From Emticicia sp. 21SJ11W-3 (lineage in GTDB: Bacteria; Bacteroidota; Bacteroidia; Cytophagales; Spirosomataceae), in assembly GCF_024138715.1 (NCBI RefSeq), contig NZ_CP092074.1, positions 1,798,001 to 1,862,000 on the forward strand: 64,000 bases of DNA, given 5' to 3'. The position numbers and the translations under genes were made by a program. The notes beneath the pieces were generated by a model that was given only the letters and a program-made list of their open reading frames with translations, did no database searches and had not been told where the DNA came from. Each line of letters opens with the position of its first letter. Within the stretch, counting starts at the first letter, position 1. Below are positions 52,172 to 60,961 of this stretch, one piece after another.

Positions 52172-52320
52172 TTTATAAGAAATCAGATGGCGTGGGCCAA
52201 CTGAGTCTGATACTTTTTAATGAGATTTTCCGTGTCTTTTTCTTAAAAACAGGATAAAGATTTTTAATATAAAATTAGGTTAATAAAAAGGCTTGTTGCT
52301 TTGCGACAAGCTTCTTTTTT
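52172..52320 (+). ncRNA. Possible small RNA or long leader upstream of the dienelactone hydrolase gene
   Basis: Between a perfect TAnnTTTG box (52160-52167) and a hairpin plus T run there is a stretch of about 150 nt with no open frame. It starts with a stem ATCAGA/TCTGAT (about 52182-52213) holding TGGC/GCCA, and ends with GCTTGTTGC/GCGACAAGC (52291-52299, 52303-52311) followed by TTCTTTTTT. It lies in the 556-bp gap 51877-52432 and 112 bp upstream of the hydrolase start. It may be an independent small RNA or an attenuated leader of that gene. Confidence 0.35.
52289..52320 (+). terminator. Intrinsic terminator of the putative small RNA
   Basis: GCTTGTTGC (52291-52299) pairs with GCGACAAGC (52303-52311) through one G-T wobble, followed by TTCTTTTTT. 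There is no annotated gene that ends just before it. Confidence 0.7.
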
Positions 52321-52432
52321 GTAATTTTGATTACAGTGCTATTGACTTTCTTCCACACGTACCGAATCCGATTGTGATTCAGTTTTTACTTCAGGTTGAC
52401 TTTATTCAATTCAAAAATTAAACAAAACTTTT

Positions 52433-53290
52433 ATGAATCAGGAGATTATTAATTTGTTTGATGAATACACCCACAAGCCCCTTAGCCGTGAGGTTTTTAT
52501 GAAGCGCCTGGCAAAACTGACTGGCAGCACTGCCGCGGCTTTGGCCGTATTGCCATTGCTGGAGGTAAACTATGCACACGCTGCCACCGTGAGTGAAAAT
52601 GAAGAAGATTTAATAATTGAAAATATTACCTACACCGGCGAGGATGCCACTATGAGGGGTTATATGGCAAAACCTAAAGCAACCAATAGTAAGCTAGGTG
52701 CCGTGGTGGTTATTCATGAAAACAGAGGGTTGAATCCGCACATAAAAGATGTGGCCCGGCGTGTAGCCAAAGCAGGTTACCTGGCAATGGCTATTGATGC
52801 TTTGTCGCCTTTTGGGGGTACTCCGCCCAACGAAGATGAGGCACGGGCATTGTTTGCAAAATTAGATAATCAGAAAAATATTAGTAATTTTTTGAAAGGG
52901 CTGGAGTACCTGCGTGCAAGACCTGAAAGCAACGGGAAAGTTGCTTGTGTAGGTTTTTGCTGGGGTGGCGGATTAGCCAATCAACTGGCTGTGCACGACC
53001 CAAAGCTGAATGCCGCGGTTGCCTATTACGGCAGGCAGGCTGATGCCGCCGATGTACCTAAAATTAAAGCCAGACTACAGTTGCATTATGGTGGATTGGA
53101 TGAAAGAGTGAATGCCGGAATACCTGCCTACGAAACTGCTCTGAAAGCAGCGGGTACCCAATATGAGCTTTACGTATATGAAGGGGCGAATCATGCCTTT
53201 AATAATGATACCGCACCTACACGGTATAGCCCCGAAGCTGCGAAACTTGCCTGGGAACGAACGCTGAGATTATTTAAAGAGACCTTGTAA
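52433..53290 (+). CDS. Dienelactone hydrolase family protein
   Basis: 285-residue alpha/beta hydrolase. An N-terminal helix and a hydrophobic stretch (LTGSTAAALAVLPLLEV, about 30-46) resemble a Tat-like or lipid-free signal, preceded by MKRLAK, so export is possible. The DLH triad is present: Cys176 in GFCWGGGL, Asp in LHYGGLDERVN and His in YEGANHAFNND. Residues 90-110 (VVVIHENRGLNPHIKDVA) form the oxyanion hole. Members hydrolyse lactones of aromatic degradation; here the context does not show such a pathway. It converges with the LacI gene, 9 bp apart. Confidence 0.88.
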   Translation: MNQEIINLFDEYTHKPLSREVFMKRLAKLTGSTAAALAVLPLLEVNYAHAATVSENEEDLIIENITYTGEDATMRGYMAKPKATNSKLGAVVVIHENRGLNPHIKDVARRVAKAGYLAMAIDALSPFGGTPPNEDEARALFAKLDNQKNISNFLKGLEYLRARPESNGKVACVGFCWGGGLANQLAVHDPKLNAAVAYYGRQADAADVPKIKARLQLHYGGLDERVNAGIPAYETALKAAGTQYELYVYEGANHAFNNDTAPTRYSPEAAKLAWERTLRLFKETL

Positions 53291-53299
53291 TGAAATGCC

Positions 53300-54343
53300 T
53301 TACAGGGTTTTGAGCGAAGATTCGCGGATAAGTAATTCAGGGGGGAGTATGATTTTTTCAAATTTTGCTTCCCCATCTTTTTCTACGTTTTGTGTGTTCA
53401 GAAAAAGTTGGGCGGCTTCTCTGCCAATTTCGAAACTTGGCTGCGAAATAGTGGTGAGCGAAGGCGTAATATAGGCAGATGAAGGGTCGTTGTCAAAACC
53501 AACCACTGCGATATCACCGGGAATTTGTAACCCTACAGAGCGGATTACCGAGATGGCGCCAATAGCCGCACGGTCGTTTACGGCAAAGATGCCATCAGGC
53601 CGATTGGGGTTGTCTAATAGCGTTTTTGTTGGAAAAATGGCCCGGTCTGACAGAAAACCTGCCGTTTGTATCAGGTCTTCATCAATGGATATGTTATGGT
53701 TTTTTAAGGCGTCAAGATAACCGGCCAGTCTTTTCTCTGAAACCGAGGTGCCACTTGGGCCTTTCAGATGGGCAATTCTTTTACAACCCATTTTTATCAG
53801 GTGCTCAACTGCAATGTAGGCGCCTTTGTAATCGTCAATCACAACACGGCTCGACTTAAAACCCTCGTAGTCGCGGTCTATAAAAATCAGACTTTTGTTG
53901 GCATTTATGATTTTGTCGAAATGCCCGTAAAAGCCCAGGTTATAGGTCTCCTGGCTCACAGACAGAAAAATGGCATCTACCCGGCTTGCCAGCAACTGCT
54001 CAACATTCTGGGCTTCAATTTCATGGCTTTCCTGCGATATAAAAATACTGATGCTATACCCCAGCGGTTGTAATACAGACTGAAGCCCCTCAATAACTGA
54101 GGCTTCAAGGTTACTATATTTAAGCGAGGGGATAATAACACCTAAGGAGTAGGTCTTTTTGTTGAGAAGGCTTAGCGAAACCTGATTCCGCTGATAATTC
54201 ATTTTTTTTGCGTATTCCTGAATGGTTTTACGCGTTTCAATATTGATGGCGTCGTGGTCATTCAGCGCCCTCGACACGGTCGAGGGCGAACATTTGAATT
54301 TTCTGGCAATATCTTTAATGGTAATTTGAGACTGTCCACTCAT
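53300..54343 (-). CDS. LacI-family repressor of the inositol operon
   Basis: 347 residues: HTH (QITIKDIARKFKCSPSTVSR) and hinge at the N-terminus, then a periplasmic-binding-protein-like core with LGVIIPSLKYSN, SRVDAIFLSVSQ, AHLKGPSGTSVSEKRLAGY and VVGFDNDPSSAYITPSLTTIS. It is the last gene of the inositol operon, overlapping iolE by 4 bp. In Firmicutes the iol repressor is a DeoR protein (IolR); in this phylum a LacI protein in the same position is the likely substitute. An effector derived from inositol is expected by analogy. Its operator could not be located because the operon promoter is outside the window. Confidence 0.9.
   Translation of the reverse strand: MSGQSQITIKDIARKFKCSPSTVSRALNDHDAINIETRKTIQEYAKKMNYQRNQVSLSLLNKKTYSLGVIIPSLKYSNLEASVIEGLQSVLQPLGYSISIFISQESHEIEAQNVEQLLASRVDAIFLSVSQETYNLGFYGHFDKIINANKSLIFIDRDYEGFKSSRVVIDDYKGAYIAVEHLIKMGCKRIAHLKGPSGTSVSEKRLAGYLDALKNHNISIDEDLIQTAGFLSDRAIFPTKTLLDNPNRPDGIFAVNDRAAIGAISVIRSVGLQIPGDIAVVGFDNDPSSAYITPSLTTISQPSFEIGREAAQLFLNTQNVEKDGEAKFEKIILPPELLIRESSLKTL
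54266..54288. other. Perfect 10-bp inverted repeat inside the LacI HTH coding region
   Basis: CGCCCTCGAC (54266-54275) and GTCGAGGGCG (54279-54288) with a 3-nt loop ACG. It covers codons about 19-26 of the repressor, so a strong GC-rich hairpin forms just after the start codon in the mRNA and may lower the yield of repressor compared with upstream genes. Confidence 0.5.
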
Positions 54344-55239
54344 ATACCGAGGTTCTTTTTTATGTAATTTCTTGCAATCAGGGCATACTCTAAAGGATTG
54401 GCCTTGGCAGGGTCTTGTTCAGCCTCTACTATTGCCCAGCCTTTATAGTTATTCTCTTGCAAGATAGAGAATATTGCCGGAAAATTAATACATCCTTCAA
54501 TATCTCCCGGCACAGTGAACGCACCGTTTTTAACAGCCGTCAGAAAACTCCACTTTTCATCATGTACCTGCTGCAATACTTTTGGGCGGATGTCTTTCAG
54601 GTGCACATGGCCTACACGACCAATATACTTCTTCAGTGCTGTAACCGGGTCTTCACCTGCAAAGTAAAAGTGTCCGCAATCATAATTCAGATGCACGTAG
54701 TCAGGATTGGTATTTTCCAGAAATTTATCTGTTTCATCAATTGTCTGGATGATAGTACCCATGTGATGATGAAAAGATAGCTTAAAGCCTCTGTCTGATG
54801 CTATCTTGCCCAGCTCGTTCATATTTTCGCCGTATTTTTTCCAGTCGGCTGCCGAATGGAGCATGCCTTTACCTTCAAAAACAGGTACATTTTTACCCTG
54901 GCAGCTATTGCCTGTTTCTCCACCACCTACAATGGTGCAACCCATTGCTGCCAGAAAATCGAGCAGTTTATTGAACTCAACCACGTTTTCCTGTAACGAT
55001 CTGGTGGTGAGTTCATAACTGAACCACTGGTTGGCAATCTGCAGATTACGCAGATTCAGCGCTTTTTTAAGCACTTCTGTATCGCGCGGGTATTTATTGC
55101 CGACTTCGCAGCCCTCAAAGCCTGCAAGGGCCATTTCGCTGATACACTGTTCAAATGTATTTTCTGCGCCCAACTCAGGCAAATCGTCGTTGGTCCAGTT
55201 AATGGGGGCTACTCCTAATTTTATGTTACTGTTACTCAT
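54340..55239 (-). CDS. iolE: Myo-inosose-2 dehydratase
   Basis: Dehydrates 2-keto-myo-inositol to 3D-trihydroxycyclohexane-1,2-dione in the cytoplasm. The TIM barrel of 299 residues starts KLGVAPINWTNDDLPELG, the usual IolE N-terminus, with FEGCEVGNKYP, GCTIVGGGETGNS, GFKLSFHHHMGT, VHLNYDCGHFYFAGEDP (metal ligands Asp/His), GHVHLKDIRP and GWAIVEAEQDP. All conserved segments are present. It follows iolD by 43 bp and overlaps the repressor by 4 bp. Confidence 0.95.
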   Translation of the reverse strand: MSNSNIKLGVAPINWTNDDLPELGAENTFEQCISEMALAGFEGCEVGNKYPRDTEVLKKALNLRNLQIANQWFSYELTTRSLQENVVEFNKLLDFLAAMGCTIVGGGETGNSCQGKNVPVFEGKGMLHSAADWKKYGENMNELGKIASDRGFKLSFHHHMGTIIQTIDETDKFLENTNPDYVHLNYDCGHFYFAGEDPVTALKKYIGRVGHVHLKDIRPKVLQQVHDEKWSFLTAVKNGAFTVPGDIEGCINFPAIFSILQENNYKGWAIVEAEQDPAKANPLEYALIARNYIKKNLGI

Positions 55240-55282
55240 TGCCTTTACAGATTATTACGTTGAGCTGCAACGTTTAATGGTT

Positions 55283-57154
55283 TTATAGATAAATTTTCTG
55301 GGTCTTTTTGTTGGTTTGGTAGGTCTCATACGCCTTTTGAACGCTTTCAGACTCCGACACCTCTGCAATCGGTACTTCCCACCAGGCGTTATAACCTTTC
55401 ACGGTTCTGTAAAGGCTGGTTTCAATGTATATAACTGTTACCCTGTCTTGCGTTTTTGAATCTGCCAACGCTTTTTCTAAAGAGGCCTTATCGGTTGCTT
55501 TAATAACAACTGCACCCAGGCTTTCTGCATTCTTGGCTAAGTCAACCGGAAGAAAATCACCAGCCAACTGGCCAGAGTGCTCATCACGATAAACATATCT
55601 TGTACCGAAGCGCTCGCCACCAATACTTTCAGACAAGCCACCAATACTGGCAAACCCATTATTGTTTAATAATAAAATTGTGAAACGATACCCCTCCTGA
55701 ATGGCAGTGATAATCTCGTGGTTATTCATCAGATAACCTCCATCGCCGCACAGTACATAAATCTCACGCGAGGTATCGGCCATCTTGGCACCCAAACCAG
55801 CGGCAATTTCATAGCCCATAGTTGAGTAACCGTATTCCAGGTGGAAGTTTTTAGGGTCTGTGGCACGCCATAGTTTATGTAAGTCGCCTGGAGCAGAGCC
55901 AGAGGCATTAATCATGATGTCGCGGTCTTCCATAAAACTATTCAGAGTGCCTATTACCACTGCCTGATCAATTGGCGGCACAGTACCGTTACCTTCGGCA
56001 TAAATCTGGGTTACTTCTTCATCCCATGCCTTGTTCATTTGGGCTATGCGCTCTCTATATGTAGCCTCAACTTCGTAATCACCGAGTAAATCTGCCAGTT
56101 CTTCCAATGTTACTTTGGCATCGCCTACCAAAGGCAAGGCAGCATGCTTGAAAGCATCAAAATCAGAAATATTTATGTTGATGAAATGTACCTCAGGGTT
56201 CTGGAAAATAGATTTAGAAGCCGTGGTGAAGTCGCTGTAACGTGTACCTATACCAATTACAACATCGGCTTCATTGGCTATCTCAATGGCATATTTGGTG
56301 CCGGTTGCGCCTAAACCTCCTAATGCGTAAGGAGCATCGTAACGCACTGCCCCTTTGCCTGCAAAGGTTTCGCCTACGGGTATGCCTGTTTTGGTAGCAA
56401 ACTGGTGCAAAACTGCATTGGCATCGCTGTAAGTAGCACCACCACCAGCCACTATCACTGGGGCTTTGGCATTTTTAATCAGCTCTGCCGCTTTTTGCAA
56501 GGCGGTTTTATCTGGTCTTGGGCGTGCAATGTGCCATATCCGCTTTTTGAACAGTTCTTCCTGATAATCGTAGGCGTGCGTCTGAATATCCTGCGGCATA
56601 GAAAGGGTAACCGTGCCCATTTCTGCCTGAGAGGTAAGCACACGCATTACTTCAGGTAATGAGTAAATCAATTGCTCTGGTCTGCTGATTCTGTCCCAGT
56701 ATTTAGAAACCGGTTTAAAACAATCATTAACCGAAATATCCTGCGTGCTGGTGCTTTCTAATTGCTGTAAAACCGGATTTGGTTCGCGGGTTGCAAAGAT
56801 ATCGCCGGGTAATAAAAGCACCGGCAGACGATTGATGGTTGCTAAAGCTGCGCCCGTAAGCATATTGGTAGCGCCCGGCCCGATAGAACTGGTGCAAACC
56901 ATAGCGCCCAGGCGGTTTTTGACTTTTGCATACGCCACAGCGGTATGCACCATCGATTGCTCGTTTCGACACTGATAATACCTGAAATCAGGATTTTGGT
57001 GCAAAGCCTGACCTAATCCGGCTACGTTTCCATGTCCGAAAATGCCGAAACAGCCGCCGAAGTAGGGTTGTTCAACGCCGTCTCTTTCTATGTATTGATT
57101 CTTTAAGAATTTTATAGTTGCCTGGGCAACGGTTAGTTTAATAGTATTTGCCAT
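55283..57154 (-). CDS. iolD: 3D-(3,5/4)-trihydroxycyclohexane-1,2-dione acylhydrolase (decyclizing)
   Basis: TPP-dependent ring-opening enzyme giving 5-deoxy-glucuronate. The 623-residue protein has the three-domain TPP-enzyme layout: N-terminal PYR domain with FGIFGHGNVAGLGQAL and NEQSMVHTAVAYAK, a central domain with PVIVAGGGATYS, and the PP domain with YSTMGYEIAAGLGAKMA and the GDGGYLMNNHE motif that binds Mg2+ and pyrophosphate. Length and order are as in IolD. It lies between iolJ-type aldolase and iolE; the 16-bp tandem repeat is in the 61-bp gap upstream. Confidence 0.96.
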   Translation of the reverse strand: MANTIKLTVAQATIKFLKNQYIERDGVEQPYFGGCFGIFGHGNVAGLGQALHQNPDFRYYQCRNEQSMVHTAVAYAKVKNRLGAMVCTSSIGPGATNMLTGAALATINRLPVLLLPGDIFATREPNPVLQQLESTSTQDISVNDCFKPVSKYWDRISRPEQLIYSLPEVMRVLTSQAEMGTVTLSMPQDIQTHAYDYQEELFKKRIWHIARPRPDKTALQKAAELIKNAKAPVIVAGGGATYSDANAVLHQFATKTGIPVGETFAGKGAVRYDAPYALGGLGATGTKYAIEIANEADVVIGIGTRYSDFTTASKSIFQNPEVHFININISDFDAFKHAALPLVGDAKVTLEELADLLGDYEVEATYRERIAQMNKAWDEEVTQIYAEGNGTVPPIDQAVVIGTLNSFMEDRDIMINASGSAPGDLHKLWRATDPKNFHLEYGYSTMGYEIAAGLGAKMADTSREIYVLCGDGGYLMNNHEIITAIQEGYRFTILLLNNNGFASIGGLSESIGGERFGTRYVYRDEHSGQLAGDFLPVDLAKNAESLGAVVIKATDKASLEKALADSKTQDRVTVIYIETSLYRTVKGYNAWWEVPIAEVSESESVQKAYETYQTNKKTQKIYL

Positions 57155-57164
57155 GTCTGTAATT

Positions 57165-57196
57165 AATTAGTGATTGAGTGAATTAGTGATTGAGTG
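57165..57196. repeat. Tandem 16-bp repeat (two units) in the iolJ-iolD gap
   Basis: AATTAGTGATTGAGTG occurs twice head to tail at 57165-57180 and 57181-57196, followed by ATTATT. It falls between the aldolase stop (57216) and iolD start (57154). It may be a slip-prone spacer; no box is recognised. Confidence 0.85.
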
Positions 57197-57215
57197 ATTA
57201 TTTTTTATCGCACAA

Positions 57216-58160
57216 TTATCTAATTCCAAAATCTACACCTTTGCCTGTGGTGCCAAAATCGTCAAATTTATTCAGCATGAATTTTACGTATTCTTCCATT
57301 AACACTTTACCCGGTGTTGTAGGAGCAAACTGGTCGGGGGTGTCTCTGAAAAACTCTCTTACTACCCTTGTCCATAGCAAACGGGTATCAGTAGCAATGT
57401 TAATTTTACAAACGCCCAACGTTATGGCTTTCTGAATTTCGGCCATTGATACACCCTGTGCATCATCTTTCAGGGCGCCACCAGCATTATTAATACGACG
57501 GATTTCATCAGGGTTAACAGAAGAACCACCGTGCAATACCAGCGGAAACTCCGGCAGGCGTCTTTGTATTTCTTCCAGAATATGAAATTGAATGCCTTGT
57601 TTGCCTTTAAACTTATAGGCGCCGTGGCTGGTGCCAACCGCAATGGCCAGGCAGTCGCAGTCGGTAGCATTTACAAACCTTTCTACATCGTAAGGGTTGG
57701 TGTACGAAGATTTACCGGCTTCAACAATAAGGTCATCTTCAATACCTGCCAATACACCCAACTCTGCTTCTACGCTAATGCCTTTGGCGTGGGCTCTTTC
57801 CACTACTGCCTTTGTTCGGGCTACGTTGGTATCAAAATCATCGTGCGAGGCATCTATCATTACAGAAGTGTAGCCTCCGCTGTCAATGGCGTCGTAAATA
57901 TGGTCTTCCACGCCGTGGTCTACGTGCACGGCATACACTACTTTAGGGTATATTCTGGCTGCGGCCTCTATCATGGCCAGCAACATTTTGGGGTGCGCGT
58001 AGTCGCGGGCAAAAGGGGTGGTTTGCACAATAAAAGGCGCATTGGCTTTTTCGGCAGCTGCAAAGAGGCCGTGGACTTCTTCCATAAAAAACACGTTTAC
58101 GGCCGGAATCCCGTATTTGCCATAGCTCTTCCTGAATATCTCTTTGGTTGTCAGAAGCAT
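57216..58160 (-). CDS. iolJ: Class II aldolase (2-deoxy-5-keto-D-gluconate-6-phosphate aldolase)
   Basis: Cleaves 6-phospho-5-dehydro-2-deoxygluconate to dihydroxyacetone phosphate and malonate semialdehyde. The 314-residue class II fructose-bisphosphate-aldolase-like barrel has zinc ligands His in YAVHVDHGVED, His in TSHGAYKF and His in PLVLHGGSSVN, and the K/Na-binding loop after it. IolJ is chosen over fructose-bisphosphate aldolase because of its place between the inositol transporter and iolD. The activity cannot be told from sequence alone. A GC-rich hairpin lies in the leader. Confidence 0.82.
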   Translation of the reverse strand: MLLTTKEIFRKSYGKYGIPAVNVFFMEEVHGLFAAAEKANAPFIVQTTPFARDYAHPKMLLAMIEAAARIYPKVVYAVHVDHGVEDHIYDAIDSGGYTSVMIDASHDDFDTNVARTKAVVERAHAKGISVEAELGVLAGIEDDLIVEAGKSSYTNPYDVERFVNATDCDCLAIAVGTSHGAYKFKGKQGIQFHILEEIQRRLPEFPLVLHGGSSVNPDEIRRINNAGGALKDDAQGVSMAEIQKAITLGVCKINIATDTRLLWTRVVREFFRDTPDQFAPTTPGKVLMEEYVKFMLNKFDDFGTTGKGVDFGIR

Positions 58161-58181
58161 TGTAATAATATTTAATTATGG

Positions 58182-58200
58182 GGCGAACTTTCAGTTCGCC
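58182..58200. other. Perfect hairpin between the inositol symporter and iolJ
   Basis: GGCGAACT (58182-58189) and AGTTCGCC (58193-58200) with loop TTC. It lies between the symporter stop (58220) and the aldolase start (58160), inside the operon and without T run, so it may stabilise or cut the mRNA between the two genes. Confidence 0.6.
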
Positions 58201-58219
58201 TATTGTAAATAAATCAATC

Positions 58220-59830
58220 TTACCAGAAAGCCGTGTATAAAGCTGTTAAAACACCGCAAATAATAACACTGTAAATGATAAAGCCAACTGTAAAGTCTGG
58301 TTTAGGAATACCTACGTCCATGCCTTTTGAGTTGTCTTTATTTTTAGACATCAGGCTAAGAATAACCATGATGGCTACGAGTATCAGAAATATGATTCCC
58401 ATGCGGTCAAGGAACGGGATTTCTTCAAACCAGATTTTAGAAGCCAGCGATAAAGGGATAGTCAGCAAAGCAGCAACCAATGCAGCTGTACCGGTGGTGC
58501 GTTTCCAGAATAAACCTAAAAAGAAAATGGCAAAAACACCCGGAGTTATAAAGCTGGAATACTCCTGCACAAACTGATAGGCCTGGTCTAGTACCCTGAG
58601 TTGGGGCGCAATCAGCACGGCTATGCCCATGGCTACCCAAACTGCTATGCGGCCCACCCGAACCAGGTGTTTATCTGTGGCATCGGGCTTGATATAAATC
58701 TTATAAATATCTAAAGAGAAAATGGTTGAAATACTATTGGCTTTACCTGCCAGCGAAGCCACAATGGCAGCGGTAAGAGCCGCAAAGGCAATGCCTTTTA
58801 AGCCGGAAGGTAGCAGGTTCAACAATACAGGGTAGGCGTGGTCTGGTTTTACTACGCCTGCTGCATCGAGCATTTCTTTCTGAAAAACGCCGTTCTGGTA
58901 CAGCACAAATGCGGCAATACCCGGTATTACTACAATTAACGGAATCAGTAATTTCAGAAAGGCGGCAAAGACAATACCCTGACGGGCCGTTTTTAGGTCG
59001 GCTCCTAAGGTACGCTGCACAATGTATTGGTTACAGCCCCAGTAATTGAGGTTGTTAATCCACATGGCACCTATAATTACAGTTAAACCCGGAAGATCTT
59101 TGTAATAAGGGCTTGATTTGGGCAGAATCATGTGAAAGTGCGAGTCTGCCTGAGTTTTTAAGGTACCAAACGCACTTAAAAGATTGGGTGTGTTGAAATG
59201 CTTGGCCACCATATCCATAGCCAGGTAAGTAGTAATTAAACCACCTAGCACCAGCACCACTACCTGAATAACATCTGTATACCCAATTACTTTCATGCCA
59301 CCAATAGTAATAACAATGGCGAACACTGCCAGTGCAATGATTGACACATTAAAATTAACCCCTGCGGTTACTTCCAACGCCAAAGCACCCAGATAAAGAA
59401 TTGAGGTAAGGTTTACAAAAACATACAGCAACAACCAGAAAATGGCCATGGTAGTGGCTACCAGTGGATTATATCTCTGGCGCAGAAACTGCGGCATTGT
59501 GAATATTTTGTTTTTAAGATACACGGGTAGAAAGAAAACAGCCACTACCAGCAGGGTAGCAGCCGACATCCATTCATAAGAGGAAATGGCGAGGCCAATG
59601 GCAAAGCCAGACCCCGACATACCTATAAAGTGTTCTGCAGAAATGTTTGACGCAATCAGCGATGCCCCAATGGCCCAGAACGTGAGCGACCCTTCAGCCA
59701 GGAAGTATCCGTTTGCGGTGTTGTTATCAGCGCTTTTTTTACGATACACCCAGTAGCCATAGCCACTTATCAGCACAAAGTAAAAAAAGAAAACCACGTA
59801 ATCGAGCGTATGCAAGCCGGGAGATTCCAT
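58220..59830 (-). CDS. Sodium:solute symporter, probable myo-inositol transporter
   Basis: SSS-family (SGLT-like) carrier of 536 residues with about 14 membrane helices. Family marks: the ADNNTANGYFLAEGSLTFWA loop and IGASLIASNISAEHFIGMSG, AIFWLLLYVFVNLTSILYLG, and GCNQYIVQRTLGA with AAFLKLLIPLIVVIPG as in SGLT-type sugar transporters. It sits between iolG and the aldolase. Firmicutes use MFS carriers (IolT) for inositol; here an SSS carrier takes the place, as SMIT does in animals. Substrate is inferred from context. Confidence 0.88.
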   Translation of the reverse strand: MESPGLHTLDYVVFFFYFVLISGYGYWVYRKKSADNNTANGYFLAEGSLTFWAIGASLIASNISAEHFIGMSGSGFAIGLAISSYEWMSAATLLVVAVFFLPVYLKNKIFTMPQFLRQRYNPLVATTMAIFWLLLYVFVNLTSILYLGALALEVTAGVNFNVSIIALAVFAIVITIGGMKVIGYTDVIQVVVLVLGGLITTYLAMDMVAKHFNTPNLLSAFGTLKTQADSHFHMILPKSSPYYKDLPGLTVIIGAMWINNLNYWGCNQYIVQRTLGADLKTARQGIVFAAFLKLLIPLIVVIPGIAAFVLYQNGVFQKEMLDAAGVVKPDHAYPVLLNLLPSGLKGIAFAALTAAIVASLAGKANSISTIFSLDIYKIYIKPDATDKHLVRVGRIAVWVAMGIAVLIAPQLRVLDQAYQFVQEYSSFITPGVFAIFFLGLFWKRTTGTAALVAALLTIPLSLASKIWFEEIPFLDRMGIIFLILVAIMVILSLMSKNKDNSKGMDVGIPKPDFTVGFIIYSVIICGVLTALYTAFW

Positions 59831-59883
59831 TCGAATAATAGTAAAGGTTTAGGGGTGAATCAGGTGATTGGTGTTCTTCAGAA

Positions 59884-60912
59884 TTAAGCCGTAATGGCGC
59901 TTAGTATCTCTTCTATTTTTACGGGTCTGTCTTCCATATAAGATTGCTTGGCAGCCATGGCAATAGCGGTGGCCATCAGGCCATCATGTGCATTAACCGG
60001 CACGTTTTCGCCTGCCAAAACGCTAGAAACAAACACATTTATTTCATTTACATAGGCCTCGGCATATCTTTCAAGAAAGAAATTCAACGGCAACGATAAA
60101 TGACCACCTTTGTCGTTGTAGTATTCGTGGGTATCTGGTGTGTTATTCTTGGTTTGTGTCATACCGCCCGAGCCGAAAACCTCAATACGCTGGTCGTATC
60201 CATAAACGGCTTTTCGGCTGTTATCAATAACACCTATTGCCCCATTGGCAAAGGTTAGTGTGGTAATGGCCGTGTCGATATCACCCTCTGCGCCAATGCG
60301 TGGGTCTACCAGCACCTTTGCTTTGGCGTAAACCTCGGTCACTTCGCTATTCATTACATAACGGGCCATGTCAAAATCATGAATGGCCATATCAAGAAAA
60401 AGTCCGCCCGAAGACTTTACATATTCAATTTGCGGCGGGTTAGGGTCACGGCTGGTTATTTTAAGAATGTGAGGGTCGCCCACCAAACCTTCGTGCACCA
60501 TTTCTTTTACTTTCAGAAAATTGGCATCAAATCGTCTGTTGAAGCCCAGCATTAACTGAACGTTAGCCAACTCAACGGCCTCTTTTGCTACCAGAATCTG
60601 TTCAATGCTCAGGTCAAGCGGTTTTTCACAAAAAATATGCTTGCCGTGTTGTGCTGCCAGTATGGTGTAAGGCACATGGGTAGGGGTAGGTGTACAGATA
60701 ACCACGGCCTCTACATCCGGATGGGTCAATACATACTCAGGGTTGGTAGATACATTCTCAACGCCATGTCTTCTGGCAAAATCTAACAGACTCTCGGTTA
60801 TATCGGCAGCAGCAACTACTTCTGCGTTTTTTACCCGGGTGGCAATATTGGCTAAATGGATTTGCCCGATACGACCCAGACCTACGATGCCGATTTTTAA
60901 GGTATTCTTCAT
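59884..60912 (-). CDS. iolG: Inositol 2-dehydrogenase
   Basis: NAD-dependent oxidation of myo-inositol to 2-keto-myo-inositol (scyllo-inosose), the first step of the pathway. The 342-residue Gfo/Idh/MocA protein has GIVGLGRIGQIHL (NAD-binding) at the N-terminus, CTPTPTHVPY, the EKPLDLSIEQ motif with catalytic Lys, and the substrate-site motif GGLFLDMAIHDFDMARYVM with Asp and His. Its NAMETAG-type cofactor loop with VAAADI suggests NAD rather than NADP. It follows iolA by 49 bp and precedes the symporter. Confidence 0.92.
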   Translation of the reverse strand: MKNTLKIGIVGLGRIGQIHLANIATRVKNAEVVAAADITESLLDFARRHGVENVSTNPEYVLTHPDVEAVVICTPTPTHVPYTILAAQHGKHIFCEKPLDLSIEQILVAKEAVELANVQLMLGFNRRFDANFLKVKEMVHEGLVGDPHILKITSRDPNPPQIEYVKSSGGLFLDMAIHDFDMARYVMNSEVTEVYAKAKVLVDPRIGAEGDIDTAITTLTFANGAIGVIDNSRKAVYGYDQRIEVFGSGGMTQTKNNTPDTHEYYNDKGGHLSLPLNFFLERYAEAYVNEINVFVSSVLAGENVPVNAHDGLMATAIAMAAKQSYMEDRPVKIEEILSAITA

Positions 60913-60961
60913 TCAGTTTTAATAGGTAAGTATATGAATAGTAAAGTTTTATAATATAAAA

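Noticed and set aside
57531-58175. 214-codon plus-strand frame opposite the iolJ-type aldolase
   Set aside because: Antisense shadow of a conserved gene, with a biased Gly/Val/Phe/Tyr composition and no recognisable domain.
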